Assembly: GCA_937949745.1 (NCBI GenBank)
Contig: CALECM010000044.1
Span: 1-34,575 of the forward strand
DNA length: 34,575 bases
From: an uncultured Bacteroidales bacterium
GTDB lineage: Bacteria; Bacteroidota; Bacteroidia; Bacteroidales; WCHB1-69
Reading direction: 5' to 3'
This document shows positions 17,305-25,267 of the stretch, piece by piece. Numbering within the stretch: the stretch's first letter is position 1; every line of letters begins with the position of its first letter. The notes below the pieces were generated by a model. It saw only the letters and a program-made list of their open reading frames with translations, had not been told where the DNA came from and did no database searches. Made by a program: the position numbers and the translations under genes.

Positions 17305-18594
17305 ATGAAAAAAACACTATGCTTTATTTTGTACTTTGGCTTACTTTTATCCTTAAAAGCACAAACTCTTTCATTGGAAGAGTGCCAGGAGCTTGCCAGG
17401 GAAAATTACCCTGCCATCCGCCAAAAAGCATTCATTGACCAAACGTCACAATTTACCATATCCAACGCCAAGCATAATTGGCTGCCGCAGGTTTCCGTTG
17501 CGGCCCAGGCCACTTACCAGTCGGATGTGATCACCTTCCCCGATGAGGTCAACAACCTGTTTGAAATGATGGGTATGGAATTTGAGGGACTAAGGAAGGA
17601 TCAGTATAAGGCAGCGATACAGGTAGAACAAGTTATTTGGGGAGGGGGCGCCGTCAAAGCCCGGGTAGAAATGGCCAGAGCTGAAAACGAGGCTAACCTT
17701 CATGGCTGGGAAGTGGAAATGTACACTTTGCGGGAAAGGGTAAACCAACTCTATTTCGGTGCTCTGCTGTTGCAGGAAAAAATCATGGAAGCCGATTTAC
17801 TTATCGAAGAACTAAACCGCAACCTGAGACTTGTTCAATCCTATGTGGAAAACGGTATTGCGGGGAAAAACGACCTGGACCAGCTTCGGGTTGAATTACT
17901 AAGCGCCGGACAACAAAAATCAGAACTCACGGCTAACCGGGAAGCCTATATTATGATGTTAGGCATTATGATCAACAGGGAATTAACCGGAAATACCGAC
18001 CTGGTAAAACCGGAGCTTTCTACGGAAAATCCGGACCTTCCCAATAATCGTCCGGAATTAAAGTATTTTGAAGCACAGGCGCAAATGATCAGTGCTACTC
18101 GTAGAGCGATCAATGCCCAAATCAAACCGCAGATAGGAGCTTTCTTCCAGGGTGCTTATGGCAATCCCGGACTGGATCTTTTCGAGAACATGCAAAAAAA
18201 CCAATGGTCGCCATATTTCATTACCGGAGTGAAATTCTCCTGGAATATCGCAGGTTTCTATAACCGCAAGAACCAACTTTCCCAACTTGACCTCAACCGC
18301 TCCCAACTTTCTTTACAAAGGGAAACATTTCTCTACAATACTAATTTACAATCTACCCGGATGAGAACGGCAATACGCAACATGCAGGAAGTAATGCGCG
18401 AAGACGATGAGATTATCGATCTCCGGACAACCATCAGGAAACGGACGGAGGCAGGGGTGGAAAACGGCACCATGAGCGTCAGCGATCTTTTACGGGATAT
18501 CAATGCCGAAAAACTGGCGCGTCAAAATAAGATCACCCGCGAGATAGAACTCCTCAAAAATATTTACGACTTAAAATACACGACCAATAATTAG
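17305..18594 (+). CDS. TolC-family outer-membrane channel of a tripartite exporter
   Basis: This 429-residue protein starts with a signal peptide (LLLSLKAQ, cleaved near residue 19). The mature part has the long helices and repeated structure of TolC/OEP proteins: LSLEECQELARENYPAIRQ opens the first repeat and a similar NNRPELKYFEAQAQMI lies near the middle. It forms the outer-membrane duct for substrates delivered by the fusion protein and ABC permeases. The next gene starts 3 bp after its stop, so this is the first gene of a six-gene exporter operon. Confidence 0.9.
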   Translation: MKKTLCFILYFGLLLSLKAQTLSLEECQELARENYPAIRQKAFIDQTSQFTISNAKHNWLPQVSVAAQATYQSDVITFPDEVNNLFEMMGMEFEGLRKDQYKAAIQVEQVIWGGGAVKARVEMARAENEANLHGWEVEMYTLRERVNQLYFGALLLQEKIMEADLLIEELNRNLRLVQSYVENGIAGKNDLDQLRVELLSAGQQKSELTANREAYIMMLGIMINRELTGNTDLVKPELSTENPDLPNNRPELKYFEAQAQMISATRRAINAQIKPQIGAFFQGAYGNPGLDLFENMQKNQWSPYFITGVKFSWNIAGFYNRKNQLSQLDLNRSQLSLQRETFLYNTNLQSTRMRTAIRNMQEVMREDDEIIDLRTTIRKRTEAGVENGTMSVSDLLRDINAEKLARQNKITREIELLKNIYDLKYTTNN

Positions 18595-18597
18595 AAC

Positions 18598-19485
18598 ATG
18601 AAAAAATTAATATGGGGTTTTTTGTTATTGTTGACGGCCTGTTCCGGACGCAAGAATAATTATGATGCCACCGGGACTTTCGAAGCCACGGAAATTATGA
18701 TATCCGGCGAAACACCCGGAATGATCATCGAGTTTCCCGTTATGGAAGGTTCGCGGGTTACCAAAGGAGAGGTCATGGCGGTTATCGACTCCACACAACT
18801 TTATCTCCAAAAGCAACAACTGTTGCAAAATATCATCGCGATTCAGGCCAATCGTCCGGAAATATCAACCCAGATCGCCCCTTTACAGGAGCAACTCACA
18901 AAGCAATATCAGGAAAAGGCCAGGATAACCAATTTGCTCAAAGCGGATGCCGGCACTCAAAAACAGCTGGATGATATCAATTCCGCTATTTTCGTCCTGG
19001 AAAAACAAATCGCCGCACAGGAAAATGCGTTGGGTAATTCACGGACCAGTACCAATGCCCAGGTTTTGTCCCTCAGAAGCCAGATTGCCCAGGTCGACGA
19101 CCGGCTGAAAAAATGCTGCCTCGTTGCTCCGATCGATGGTATTGTAATTGCCAAATATGCCCAGGCGGGTGAATTGACAGCCGCCGGCAGTCCCATGCTG
19201 AAAGTAGCCGACATGAACCATATCCATCTGAAAGCCTACGTTACTGCCGCTCAATTAATGGATATAAAACTGGGACAGCAGGTAGAAGTAAGGGCGGATT
19301 TCGGAAAAAGCAATTACCGGGAATACCTGGGTGAAATTTGCTGGATATCGGATAAAAGTGAATTTACGCCGAAAAACATTACCACCTCCGATGACCGCGC
19401 CAATATGGTTTACGCGATCAAAGTGTCGGTACCCAACGACGGTTATCTTAAATTAGGATTATACGGCGAAATAAAATTCCGGTAA
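18598..19485 (+). CDS. HlyD/YbhG-like membrane-fusion lipoprotein
   Basis: This 295-residue protein has a lipoprotein signal (LLLLTAC, Cys15). It then shows a lipoyl half-motif (EFPVMEGSRVTKGEVMAVID), a long helical hairpin rich in Gln (about 63-150), and a second lipoyl half (CCLVAPIDGIVIAKYAQAGE), followed by the beta-barrel part. This is the periplasmic adaptor between the ABC permeases and the TolC-like channel. Lipid anchoring rather than a transmembrane helix is the notable variation. The next gene begins 59 bp downstream. Confidence 0.9.
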   Translation: MKKLIWGFLLLLTACSGRKNNYDATGTFEATEIMISGETPGMIIEFPVMEGSRVTKGEVMAVIDSTQLYLQKQQLLQNIIAIQANRPEISTQIAPLQEQLTKQYQEKARITNLLKADAGTQKQLDDINSAIFVLEKQIAAQENALGNSRTSTNAQVLSLRSQIAQVDDRLKKCCLVAPIDGIVIAKYAQAGELTAAGSPMLKVADMNHIHLKAYVTAAQLMDIKLGQQVEVRADFGKSNYREYLGEICWISDKSEFTPKNITTSDDRANMVYAIKVSVPNDGYLKLGLYGEIKFR

Positions 19486-19544
19486 TTTTAAAATTACACG
19501 GGAAGAAAATTTGGTCCCGGGCCCGGTTGAATACATTAAGCATC

Positions 19545-20453
19545 ATGAAAACGGTCATTGTTGAAGATATCCATAAAAAATACGCCAACGTTACGGCTTT
19601 GGATGGCGTAAGTTTCCAGGCCGAGCAGGGCGAGATATTTGGTATTATCGGTCCCGACGGAGCCGGGAAAACTTCGCTTTTCCGTATCATGACGACTCTG
19701 ATCCTGGCGGACCGGGGCAACACTACCGTAGGCGGATTCGACGTGGTGAAAAACTATAAGGAAATCCGCAAACGGGTGGGTTACATGCCGGGCCGGTTTT
19801 CCCTTTACCAGGATTTGAGTGTGGAAGAAAACCTCACTTTCTTTGCATCCATTTTCGGAACTACCATACGGAAAAATTACCACCTGATAGAAGATATTTA
19901 CAAACAACTTGAACCATTTAAAGAACGGAGAGCCAGCGATCTTTCGGGAGGAATGAAGCAAAAACTGGCTTTATGCTGTGCACTGATCCATAAACCCGAA
20001 ATACTCTTCCTCGACGAACCTACCACAGGAGTCGATCCGGTTTCCCGTAAGGAATTCTGGGAAATGCTCCAAAGATTACAAAAACAAGGTATTACCATCA
20101 TTGTTTCCACTCCCTACATGGACGAAGCCTGTTTATGCGACCGTATCGCCCTGATCAAGAGCGGCAAATTCTTGACTATCGATACTCCGGGGAGTATTAT
20201 TGAAAGTTTCGATGTCCCCTTGTGGAGTGTTAAGAGTAAAGAGATGTTCAGACTTTTGGGAGACCTGAGAGATTACCGGGACATTGACAACTGTTACGTA
20301 TCAGGAGAATTTCACCATTTCACCACTGAACGGAAAGAATTTAACCCGGAGGACTTAAAAAATTACCTGTCAGGAAAAAATCATCAGGAATTGGAGATAT
20401 TTACTATACAGGCTACTATCGAAGATTGTTACATGCGGCTTTCCCGTAATTAA
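19545..20453 (+). CDS. ABC exporter ATPase 1 (equivalent to YbhF N-terminal half)
   Basis: The product is 302 residues from ATG 19545; an in-frame TTG at 19527 is less likely. Walker A is GPDGAGKT (36-43), followed by a canonical signature LSGGMKQ and Walker B ILFLDEPTTGVD. An extra C-terminal region of about 80 residues follows the nucleotide-binding domain. It powers drug or small-molecule export together with the next ATPase. In E. coli YbhF the two nucleotide-binding domains are fused; here they are separate genes 11 bp apart. Confidence 0.9.
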   Translation: MKTVIVEDIHKKYANVTALDGVSFQAEQGEIFGIIGPDGAGKTSLFRIMTTLILADRGNTTVGGFDVVKNYKEIRKRVGYMPGRFSLYQDLSVEENLTFFASIFGTTIRKNYHLIEDIYKQLEPFKERRASDLSGGMKQKLALCCALIHKPEILFLDEPTTGVDPVSRKEFWEMLQRLQKQGITIIVSTPYMDEACLCDRIALIKSGKFLTIDTPGSIIESFDVPLWSVKSKEMFRLLGDLRDYRDIDNCYVSGEFHHFTTERKEFNPEDLKNYLSGKNHQELEIFTIQATIEDCYMRLSRN

Positions 20454-20464
20454 AACAGCAAAAG

Positions 20465-21211
20465 ATGAAAGAAGAGGAGATCGTGATATCGGCTAAAGAA
20501 CTTACCAAGAGATTCGGTTCCTTCACGGCAGTGGATCACATTTCATTTGAGGTTAAGAGAGGAGAAATATTCGGTTTCCTCGGCGCTAATGGTGCCGGCA
20601 AGACTACAGCCATGAGAATGTTATGCGGACTTAGCAAACCGACTTCGGGCGAAGGGAAAGTAGCAGGATTCGATATCAGGCACCAGGCTGAAAATATCAA
20701 GAAAAACATAGGCTATATGAGCCAGAAGTTCTCCCTTTATGAAGACCTGAAAGTATGGGAGAATATCCGGCTTTATGCCGGTATTTACGGTATGCAGGAT
20801 CAGGATATCGCTGAAAAAACTGAAAAACTGCTTTATAAACTCAATTTCGAAAATGAAAGAAATACCCTGGTAAGTTCAATACCGTTAGGATGGAAACAGA
20901 AACTGGCTTTCTCCGTGTCTATCTTCCATGATCCTAAAATCGTATTCCTCGACGAACCCACAGGCGGAGTAGATCCAACTACCAGACGGCAATTCTGGGA
21001 AATGATCTACGAAGCTGCCGACCAGGGAATCACGGTTTTTGTGACGACCCACTATATGGATGAAGCGGAATATTGCAACCGGGTATCCATTATGGTAGAC
21101 GGACGTATAGACGCCCTGGATACTCCCCGCAACCTGAAAGAAAAATTTAAAGCCGGTTCTATGGATGAAGTATTCCGCAGCCTGGCACGGAAAGCGGAAA
21201 GAAACGAATAG
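20465..21211 (+). CDS. ABC exporter ATPase 2 (equivalent to YbhF C-terminal half), degenerate signature
   Basis: This 248-residue ATPase has Walker A GANGAGKT (40-47) and Walker B IVFLDEPTGGVD (about 159-170). The signature motif is IPLGWKQ (139-145) instead of LSGGxxQ. Together with ATPase 1, which has the standard signature, it should form an asymmetric heterodimer in which only one composite site is fully canonical. From memory, a PLG-type signature also occurs in the second half of YbhF/RbbA-type proteins, so it is probably ancestral rather than a defect. Confidence 0.9.
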   Translation: MKEEEIVISAKELTKRFGSFTAVDHISFEVKRGEIFGFLGANGAGKTTAMRMLCGLSKPTSGEGKVAGFDIRHQAENIKKNIGYMSQKFSLYEDLKVWENIRLYAGIYGMQDQDIAEKTEKLLYKLNFENERNTLVSSIPLGWKQKLAFSVSIFHDPKIVFLDEPTGGVDPTTRRQFWEMIYEAADQGITVFVTTHYMDEAEYCNRVSIMVDGRIDALDTPRNLKEKFKAGSMDEVFRSLARKAERNE

Positions 21212-21228
21212 TACTACGGATAATTATC

Positions 21229-21264
21229 ATGGAAAATAACGATCACTGTTCTCCGGGAATATGA
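21229..21264 (+). CDS. Possible 11-codon leader peptide coupled to the permease start
   Basis: An ATG at 21229 opens MENNDHCSPGI, whose TGA stop (21262-21264) overlaps the permease ATG at 21261. It lies in the 49-bp gap after ATPase 2. It could hand ribosomes to the permease by termination-reinitiation, but such a short frame may be chance. Confidence 0.2.
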   Translation: MENNDHCSPGI

Positions 21265-22364
21265 AACAATTTTTGGCATTTGTAAGAAAGGAATTCTACC
21301 ACATTTTACGCGACAGGCGTACCATGTTGATTCTTCTGGTAATGCCGGTTGTGATGATTATCCTTTTCGGCTTTGCGCTGACCACCGAAGTACGCAATAT
21401 CAATGTCGCCATACTGGCCCCTGAACCGGATAATACCGTAAGGCAAATTGCGGACCGGCTTGACGCCAGCGAGTATTTTACCGTCAAAGGAGAACTTGAC
21501 CTTCCCGGTGATATCGATTGTCTATTCAGGTCGGGGGAGATAGATCTGGTACTCGCGTTCGGACAACATTTTTCAGGAGAAATTTTCACTCCCGAAGGTT
21601 CCCCTATCCAGCTCATAGTTGATGCCGGGGATGCCAACATGGCGCAAAACTATACCACCTATTCCGCCTCCATCATTGCCCAGTATTTCCGGGAAATACT
21701 TCCGGAAGGCGGCGGCAAGGGGATTGTACCGAATGTGGTCTTACTTTATAATCCGCAAATGAAATCCTCCTACAATTTCGTACCCGGTATCATGGGTCTA
21801 ATCCTGATGCTCATTTGTGCGATGATGACTTCGATTGCCATTGTGAAAGAGAAAGAAACAGGTACAATGGAAGTATTGCTTGTCTCTCCCATTCGACCTA
21901 TCTATATTATTATGGCTAAAATGACTCCTTATTTTACACTTTCCTGCATCAACCTCATCACCATTTTACTTTTATCCGTTTTCGTACTGGGAGTACCGGT
22001 AGCAGGAAGCGTCCTGGCCCTGGCTTTGGTATCACTACTTTATATTTTCACCACCTTAGCGCTCGGACTTCTTGTTTCTACGGTGGCGGAAGTCCAGATC
22101 GTAGCGATGCTCTTTTCCGCCATGTTATTGATGGTGCCGACGATTTTATTATCGGGGATGGTGTTCCCGATCGAAAGTATGCCCAAAATATTACAGGCGG
22201 TTTCCTGTATTCTACCTCCGACGTGGTACATTTCCGCAGTAAGGAAACTCATGATAGAAGGATTGCCCGTCGCATTCGCTCTCAAGGAGATCGGTATCCT
22301 GACGGTCATGGCCTCCGTACTCATTTTCGTCAGCCTTAAAAAATTCAATAACCGATTAGAATAG
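21261..22364 (+). CDS. ABC-2 type permease (YbhS-like)
   Basis: This 367-residue inner-membrane protein has one N-terminal transmembrane helix (about 22-43, ILLVMPVVMIILFGFAL), a periplasmic domain (about 45-175) and five C-terminal helices (about 176-365). KEKETGTMEVLLVSPI is the conserved cytoplasmic coupling motif of ABC-2 exporters. It pairs with the next permease as a heterodimer. The two genes are separated by 2 bp. Confidence 0.92.
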   Translation: MKQFLAFVRKEFYHILRDRRTMLILLVMPVVMIILFGFALTTEVRNINVAILAPEPDNTVRQIADRLDASEYFTVKGELDLPGDIDCLFRSGEIDLVLAFGQHFSGEIFTPEGSPIQLIVDAGDANMAQNYTTYSASIIAQYFREILPEGGGKGIVPNVVLLYNPQMKSSYNFVPGIMGLILMLICAMMTSIAIVKEKETGTMEVLLVSPIRPIYIIMAKMTPYFTLSCINLITILLLSVFVLGVPVAGSVLALALVSLLYIFTTLALGLLVSTVAEVQIVAMLFSAMLLMVPTILLSGMVFPIESMPKILQAVSCILPPTWYISAVRKLMIEGLPVAFALKEIGILTVMASVLIFVSLKKFNNRLE

Positions 22365-22366
22365 CC

Positions 22367-23479
22367 ATGGTCCTGAAATATTTGTTAGAAAAAGAGTTCA
22401 AACAATTTTTCCGGAATAAATTCATGCCGGTGCTCACGATCGTATTCCCGTTGACCGTAATGCTGGTAATGCCATGGGCCGCCACGCTCGATATTAAGAA
22501 CATCGAAGTTACGGTTATTGATCATGACCATTCTCCCCTCTCCCGGCAATTGATTGATAAAATCGATAATTCCACTTATTTCAACCTTACGTCCATGACC
22601 AAAAATTATAAAGACGGGATCGCTCAGCTGGAATACGGGCATGCGGAACTGATCGTTGAAATACCTTCGGGATTTGAATACGACATGGTTAATTCCGGCA
22701 CATCGCCTATACAGATATCCGTCAATGCCGTCAACAGTATCAAAGGAATGATGGGACAATCCTACATGATTGCTTTGGCGTCTGAATTCTCCAATGAAAA
22801 AGTTGTCGTGACCAGTAAAACTCACCGGCATTTATCTCCTAAAATCACCGTTCAAACCAAGAATATGTATAATCCGACACTGGATTACCAGAAAACGATG
22901 ATACCGGGATTGATCATGGTCATCACGATCGTATTGTGCGGGTTTTTACCGGCTGTAAACATCGTCATCGAAAAAGAAAAAGGCACGATCGAACAATTGA
23001 ATGTTACGCCTGTCAGCAAATTTACTTTTATCCTGGCCAAGCTTATCCCCTTCTGGATTATCGGTTTTGTGTCTCTTTCCATAGGCTTTTTCCTGGCATG
23101 GCTGGTATATGGACTCGTTCCCGTAGGCAGTTTGTTTACTTTATACCTCTTCTCCGGACTGTTTATTCTTACCATGACCGGACTGGGACTGGTTATATCA
23201 AACCATTCTTCCACCATGCAGCAGGCCACTTTCGTGATGTTCTTCTTCGTAATCATCTGTATTATGATGTGCGGACTCCTGACCCCCGTAAAAAGCATGC
23301 CCGACTGGGCCCAGGTGGTAGCGGCCTTTACCCCAACCAAATATATGGTCAATGTACTCCGGACAGTCTACCTCAAAGGCAGTGGAATTGCCGACCTTTG
23401 GCCGGATTTTATCGCATTAACCGCCATGATGTTATTTTTCAATATATGGGCCGTTTTAAGTTACAGGAAATCCAAATAA
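22367..23479 (+). CDS. ABC-2 type permease (YbhR-like)
   Basis: This 370-residue paralogue of the preceding permease has the same plan: one N-terminal helix (about 20-36), a periplasmic domain, and five C-terminal helices. The coupling motif is EKEKGTIEQLNVTPV. It is the last gene of the exporter operon. No convincing terminator follows; a 60-bp imperfect inverted repeat begins 43 bp after its stop. The substrate cannot be told from sequence. Confidence 0.92.
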   Translation: MVLKYLLEKEFKQFFRNKFMPVLTIVFPLTVMLVMPWAATLDIKNIEVTVIDHDHSPLSRQLIDKIDNSTYFNLTSMTKNYKDGIAQLEYGHAELIVEIPSGFEYDMVNSGTSPIQISVNAVNSIKGMMGQSYMIALASEFSNEKVVVTSKTHRHLSPKITVQTKNMYNPTLDYQKTMIPGLIMVITIVLCGFLPAVNIVIEKEKGTIEQLNVTPVSKFTFILAKLIPFWIIGFVSLSIGFFLAWLVYGLVPVGSLFTLYLFSGLFILTMTGLGLVISNHSSTMQQATFVMFFFVIICIMMCGLLTPVKSMPDWAQVVAAFTPTKYMVNVLRTVYLKGSGIADLWPDFIALTAMMLFFNIWAVLSYRKSK

Positions 23480-23521
23480 AAAAGATAGCCCGAAAGTTAC
23501 TTTTATCATACTGAACGGACA

Positions 23522-23581
23522 CTGAGTTTATCGAAGTGGTAGTGAAGGATATATAGATATAAAATTCTTCGTTACACTCAG
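23522..23581. repeat. 60-bp imperfect inverted repeat, REP/MITE-like
   Basis: CTGAGTTTATCGAAG (23522-23536) and CTTCGTTACACTCAG (23567-23581) are reverse complements at 13 of 15 positions, around a 30-nt AT-rich loop. It lies in a gene-poor gap next to an apparent gene remnant. The arms resemble widespread intergenic repetitive sequences of the CACTGAGnnnnTCGAAG type, which I recall from memory and could not check. Confidence 0.55.
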
Positions 23582-23621
23582 AATGACAGGAAACATTGTA
23601 TATCAATTTTTCAGACATCAC

Positions 23622-23652
23622 TTTCCCCGAGCAGTAAAAATCCGTATCTTTG
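23622..23652 (+). promoter_or_regulatory. Promoter TTTC-N19-TATCTTTG
   Basis: TATCTTTG (23645-23652) matches the -7 element and TTTC (23622-23625) lies 19 nt upstream, one base off the -33 consensus TTTG. The RNA would start near 23659. It could serve the DUF1062 gene at 23957 with a leader of about 300 nt, or be the orphan promoter of a lost gene. Confidence 0.6.
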
Positions 23653-23806
23653 CAATTGAAAACTTTAACACCGAATATTTTGAGAACTGCTCTTCCACAA
23701 TTTCCGGCATAAATATTAGCTTCCTGCTAATATCTATAGTAATTTCCAAAAACTTCTCTCTATTTTGGATTTTACTTTTATTTCTATCCATATAAATTAT
23801 TAATCC

Positions 23807-23919
23807 TTACGGCTTTTGATGAAGCCCGTAAGAACGCCATTCCGGTTCCGGAAGATTCTATCGTATCCGGGATCATCTATGGCGCTATGCCAGGAAATGA
23901 ATCAGATGAAAGCGAGTAA
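23807..23919 (+). pseudogene. 3' remnant of an unidentified gene
   Basis: In the frame of position 23812, codons read TAFDEARKNAIPVPEDSIV and continue to a GNESDESE end and a TAA at 23917. Composition is typical of coding sequence here. The frame has no usable start: it is open back to 23743, but that part is low-complexity FYFYFY with no ATG, GTG or TTG. The DUF1062 frame running through the same bases looks like a shadow (Arg/Ser/Cys-rich). I do not recognise the parent protein. Confidence 0.4.
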
Positions 23920-23924
23920 TGATC

Positions 23925-23950
23925 GCCGGTGGGAAATTAACATCACCGGC
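23925..23950 (+). other. 7-bp hairpin just upstream of the DUF1062 start
   Basis: GCCGGTG (23925-23931) and CACCGGC (23944-23950) pair perfectly around a 12-nt loop, ending 6 bases before the ATG at 23957. There is no U-run, so it may limit translation initiation rather than stop transcription. Confidence 0.45.
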
Positions 23951-23956
23951 TTACCC

Positions 23957-24520
23957 ATGATAAAGAAGAAATGTCCCAAATGTAACAGCATCCATTATTC
24001 ATGTAGTGAAAAATTCAGGATGAACGCCCAGAAAAAAAATATTGACATCTGGCTGATCTATAAATGCGTATCCTGTAATACCACACTTAATGTCACAATT
24101 TTATCACGGACAAAACCGGAACTGGTTCCGAAAGTTCTGTTCGAACAATTCACCATAAACGATCCGGCAGCGGCGTGGCGTTATGCCCTGGATCCGGAGA
24201 TTATCCGTAAAAATAGCCTGGAATTGGATTATTCGACCATGGAATATGAGATCAGGTGTGAACCCGTAACTTTGGATTCTATTGCTTGCGGCGGCGACGA
24301 AGTGGTATCCTTCATAATGGAAACTAAAACCGATATTCCGATGAAACTTTCTGTGATTATCCGGAAATATTTCGGGATATCCCTGAGTCAGTTGGATAAA
24401 ATGACGGAAGCCGGTATTTTCACGATTTCCACTTCCGTAAATCTTAAAAAATGTAAAATCAAAGACGGATTGATCTTCCGGGTGCATCGTGATAAATTAA
24501 AAGAATTAATGGAAAAGTAA
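23957..24520 (+). CDS. DUF1062 family zinc-ribbon protein
   Basis: The product is 187 residues from ATG 23957. A longer frame back to 23819 exists, but its N-terminal 46 residues look non-coding and overlap the gene remnant. The N-terminus has two Cys pairs, KCPKC (C6, C9) and KCVSC (C37, C40), forming a likely zinc ribbon. Between them, KFRMNAQKKNIDIWLIYKC is the strongest match to DUF1062. The rest is mixed alpha/beta and ends in a basic segment. Function is unknown. It stands alone, convergent with the exonuclease gene. Confidence 0.85.
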   Translation: MIKKKCPKCNSIHYSCSEKFRMNAQKKNIDIWLIYKCVSCNTTLNVTILSRTKPELVPKVLFEQFTINDPAAAWRYALDPEIIRKNSLELDYSTMEYEIRCEPVTLDSIACGGDEVVSFIMETKTDIPMKLSVIIRKYFGISLSQLDKMTEAGIFTISTSVNLKKCKIKDGLIFRVHRDKLKELMEK

Positions 24521-24627
24521 GAATAATAAGGTTAAATCCGCCTGGAAATCTTCAATTTCCATAATAAAAATTTGCCTGAATCTGCTGAAGAGAATCATGA
24601 AAAAATGAGTGATCATGGACTACCCAA

Positions 24628-25125
24628 TCACAACATTATCTTTTTGGCAATAAAGGCACAAGCTTCGGCGTCAGCCAGGGCGTGATGGTGATTTTTCAAA
24701 TTAAAACCGCAATGTGTGGCTACTGTACTTAAACGGTGGTTCGGCAGGATTTTTCCGAAAAAGCGTCTGGATGCCCTGCATGTGCAATCAAACCGATATC
24801 CGGGATAAGGCATTTCATAAGCTTCGTGGACGGCCCGCAAACATCCTTCGTCAAAAGGGGCGTTATGGGCAACCAAAAGCAGTCCTTCGATCTTAGGAGC
24901 AATCTCAGTCCATACCTCAGGGAAAGCCAGTGCGTCAGCCGTATCCTGATAGGTTAATCCATGTATTTTCGTCGTAAACCATGAATAATAATGAGGAGCA
25001 GGACGAATAAGCCTGTAAACGGACTCACGGATAATTCCCTCTCTTACGATTACCACACCCACGCTACATACGCTGGAACGTTTCCCATTGGCCGTTTCAA
25101 AATCAATGGCCGCAAAATCTTTCAT
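24628..25125 (-). CDS. DEDDh 3'-5' exonuclease (DnaQ/epsilon-like)
   Basis: The product is 165 residues from ATG 25125; an upstream in-frame start at 25167 would overlap the promoter element. ExoI is AIDFETA (D8, E10), ExoII is HNAPFDEG (D92) and ExoIII is HHALADA (H147, D152), giving all catalytic residues of the DEDDh family. It removes nucleotides from DNA or RNA 3' ends using two metal ions. The stand-alone small size suggests a repair or RNA-trimming role rather than the replicative proofreader, but this cannot be decided from sequence. Confidence 0.9.
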   Translation of the reverse strand: MKDFAAIDFETANGKRSSVCSVGVVIVREGIIRESVYRLIRPAPHYYSWFTTKIHGLTYQDTADALAFPEVWTEIAPKIEGLLLVAHNAPFDEGCLRAVHEAYEMPYPGYRFDCTCRASRRFFGKILPNHRLSTVATHCGFNLKNHHHALADAEACAFIAKKIML

Positions 25126-25164
25126 ATGGTCAAGTCTGTTATCTGCATAACTGCATACTGTTAA

Positions 25165-25172
25165 CAAAGGTA
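25165..25172 (-). promoter_or_regulatory. -7 promoter element TACCTTTG for the exonuclease
   Basis: Minus-strand TACCTTTG matches TAnnTTTG, about 40 nt upstream of the ATG at 25125. No -33 box is clear. Confidence 0.5.
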
Positions 25173-25267
25173 ATAAAAAATAAGATGATTCCGGATTCGG
25201 GCGCTGACTTTAATTCTAACAATAACCCTTTTCAATAGTTAACTATACATTAACAAAATATGAATGC

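Noticed and set aside
22936..23514. 192-codon + strand frame inside the YbhR-like gene
   Set aside because: It overlaps a clear permease in another frame and its translation is Arg/His/Tyr-rich without any domain pattern.
23583..23795. 70-codon ORF after the inverted repeat
   Set aside because: It contains the promoter motif, is hydrophobic and low-complexity, and overlaps the IR edge; no coding signature.
23819..23956. N-terminal extension of DUF1062
   Set aside because: Composition is shadow-like and another frame over the same bases looks coding; the CxxC ribbon starts immediately after ATG 23957.
24544..24560. Terminator after DUF1062 (GGAAAT / ATTTCC, 5-nt loop)
   Set aside because: The stem is only 6 bp and AT-rich, with no U-run directly after it.
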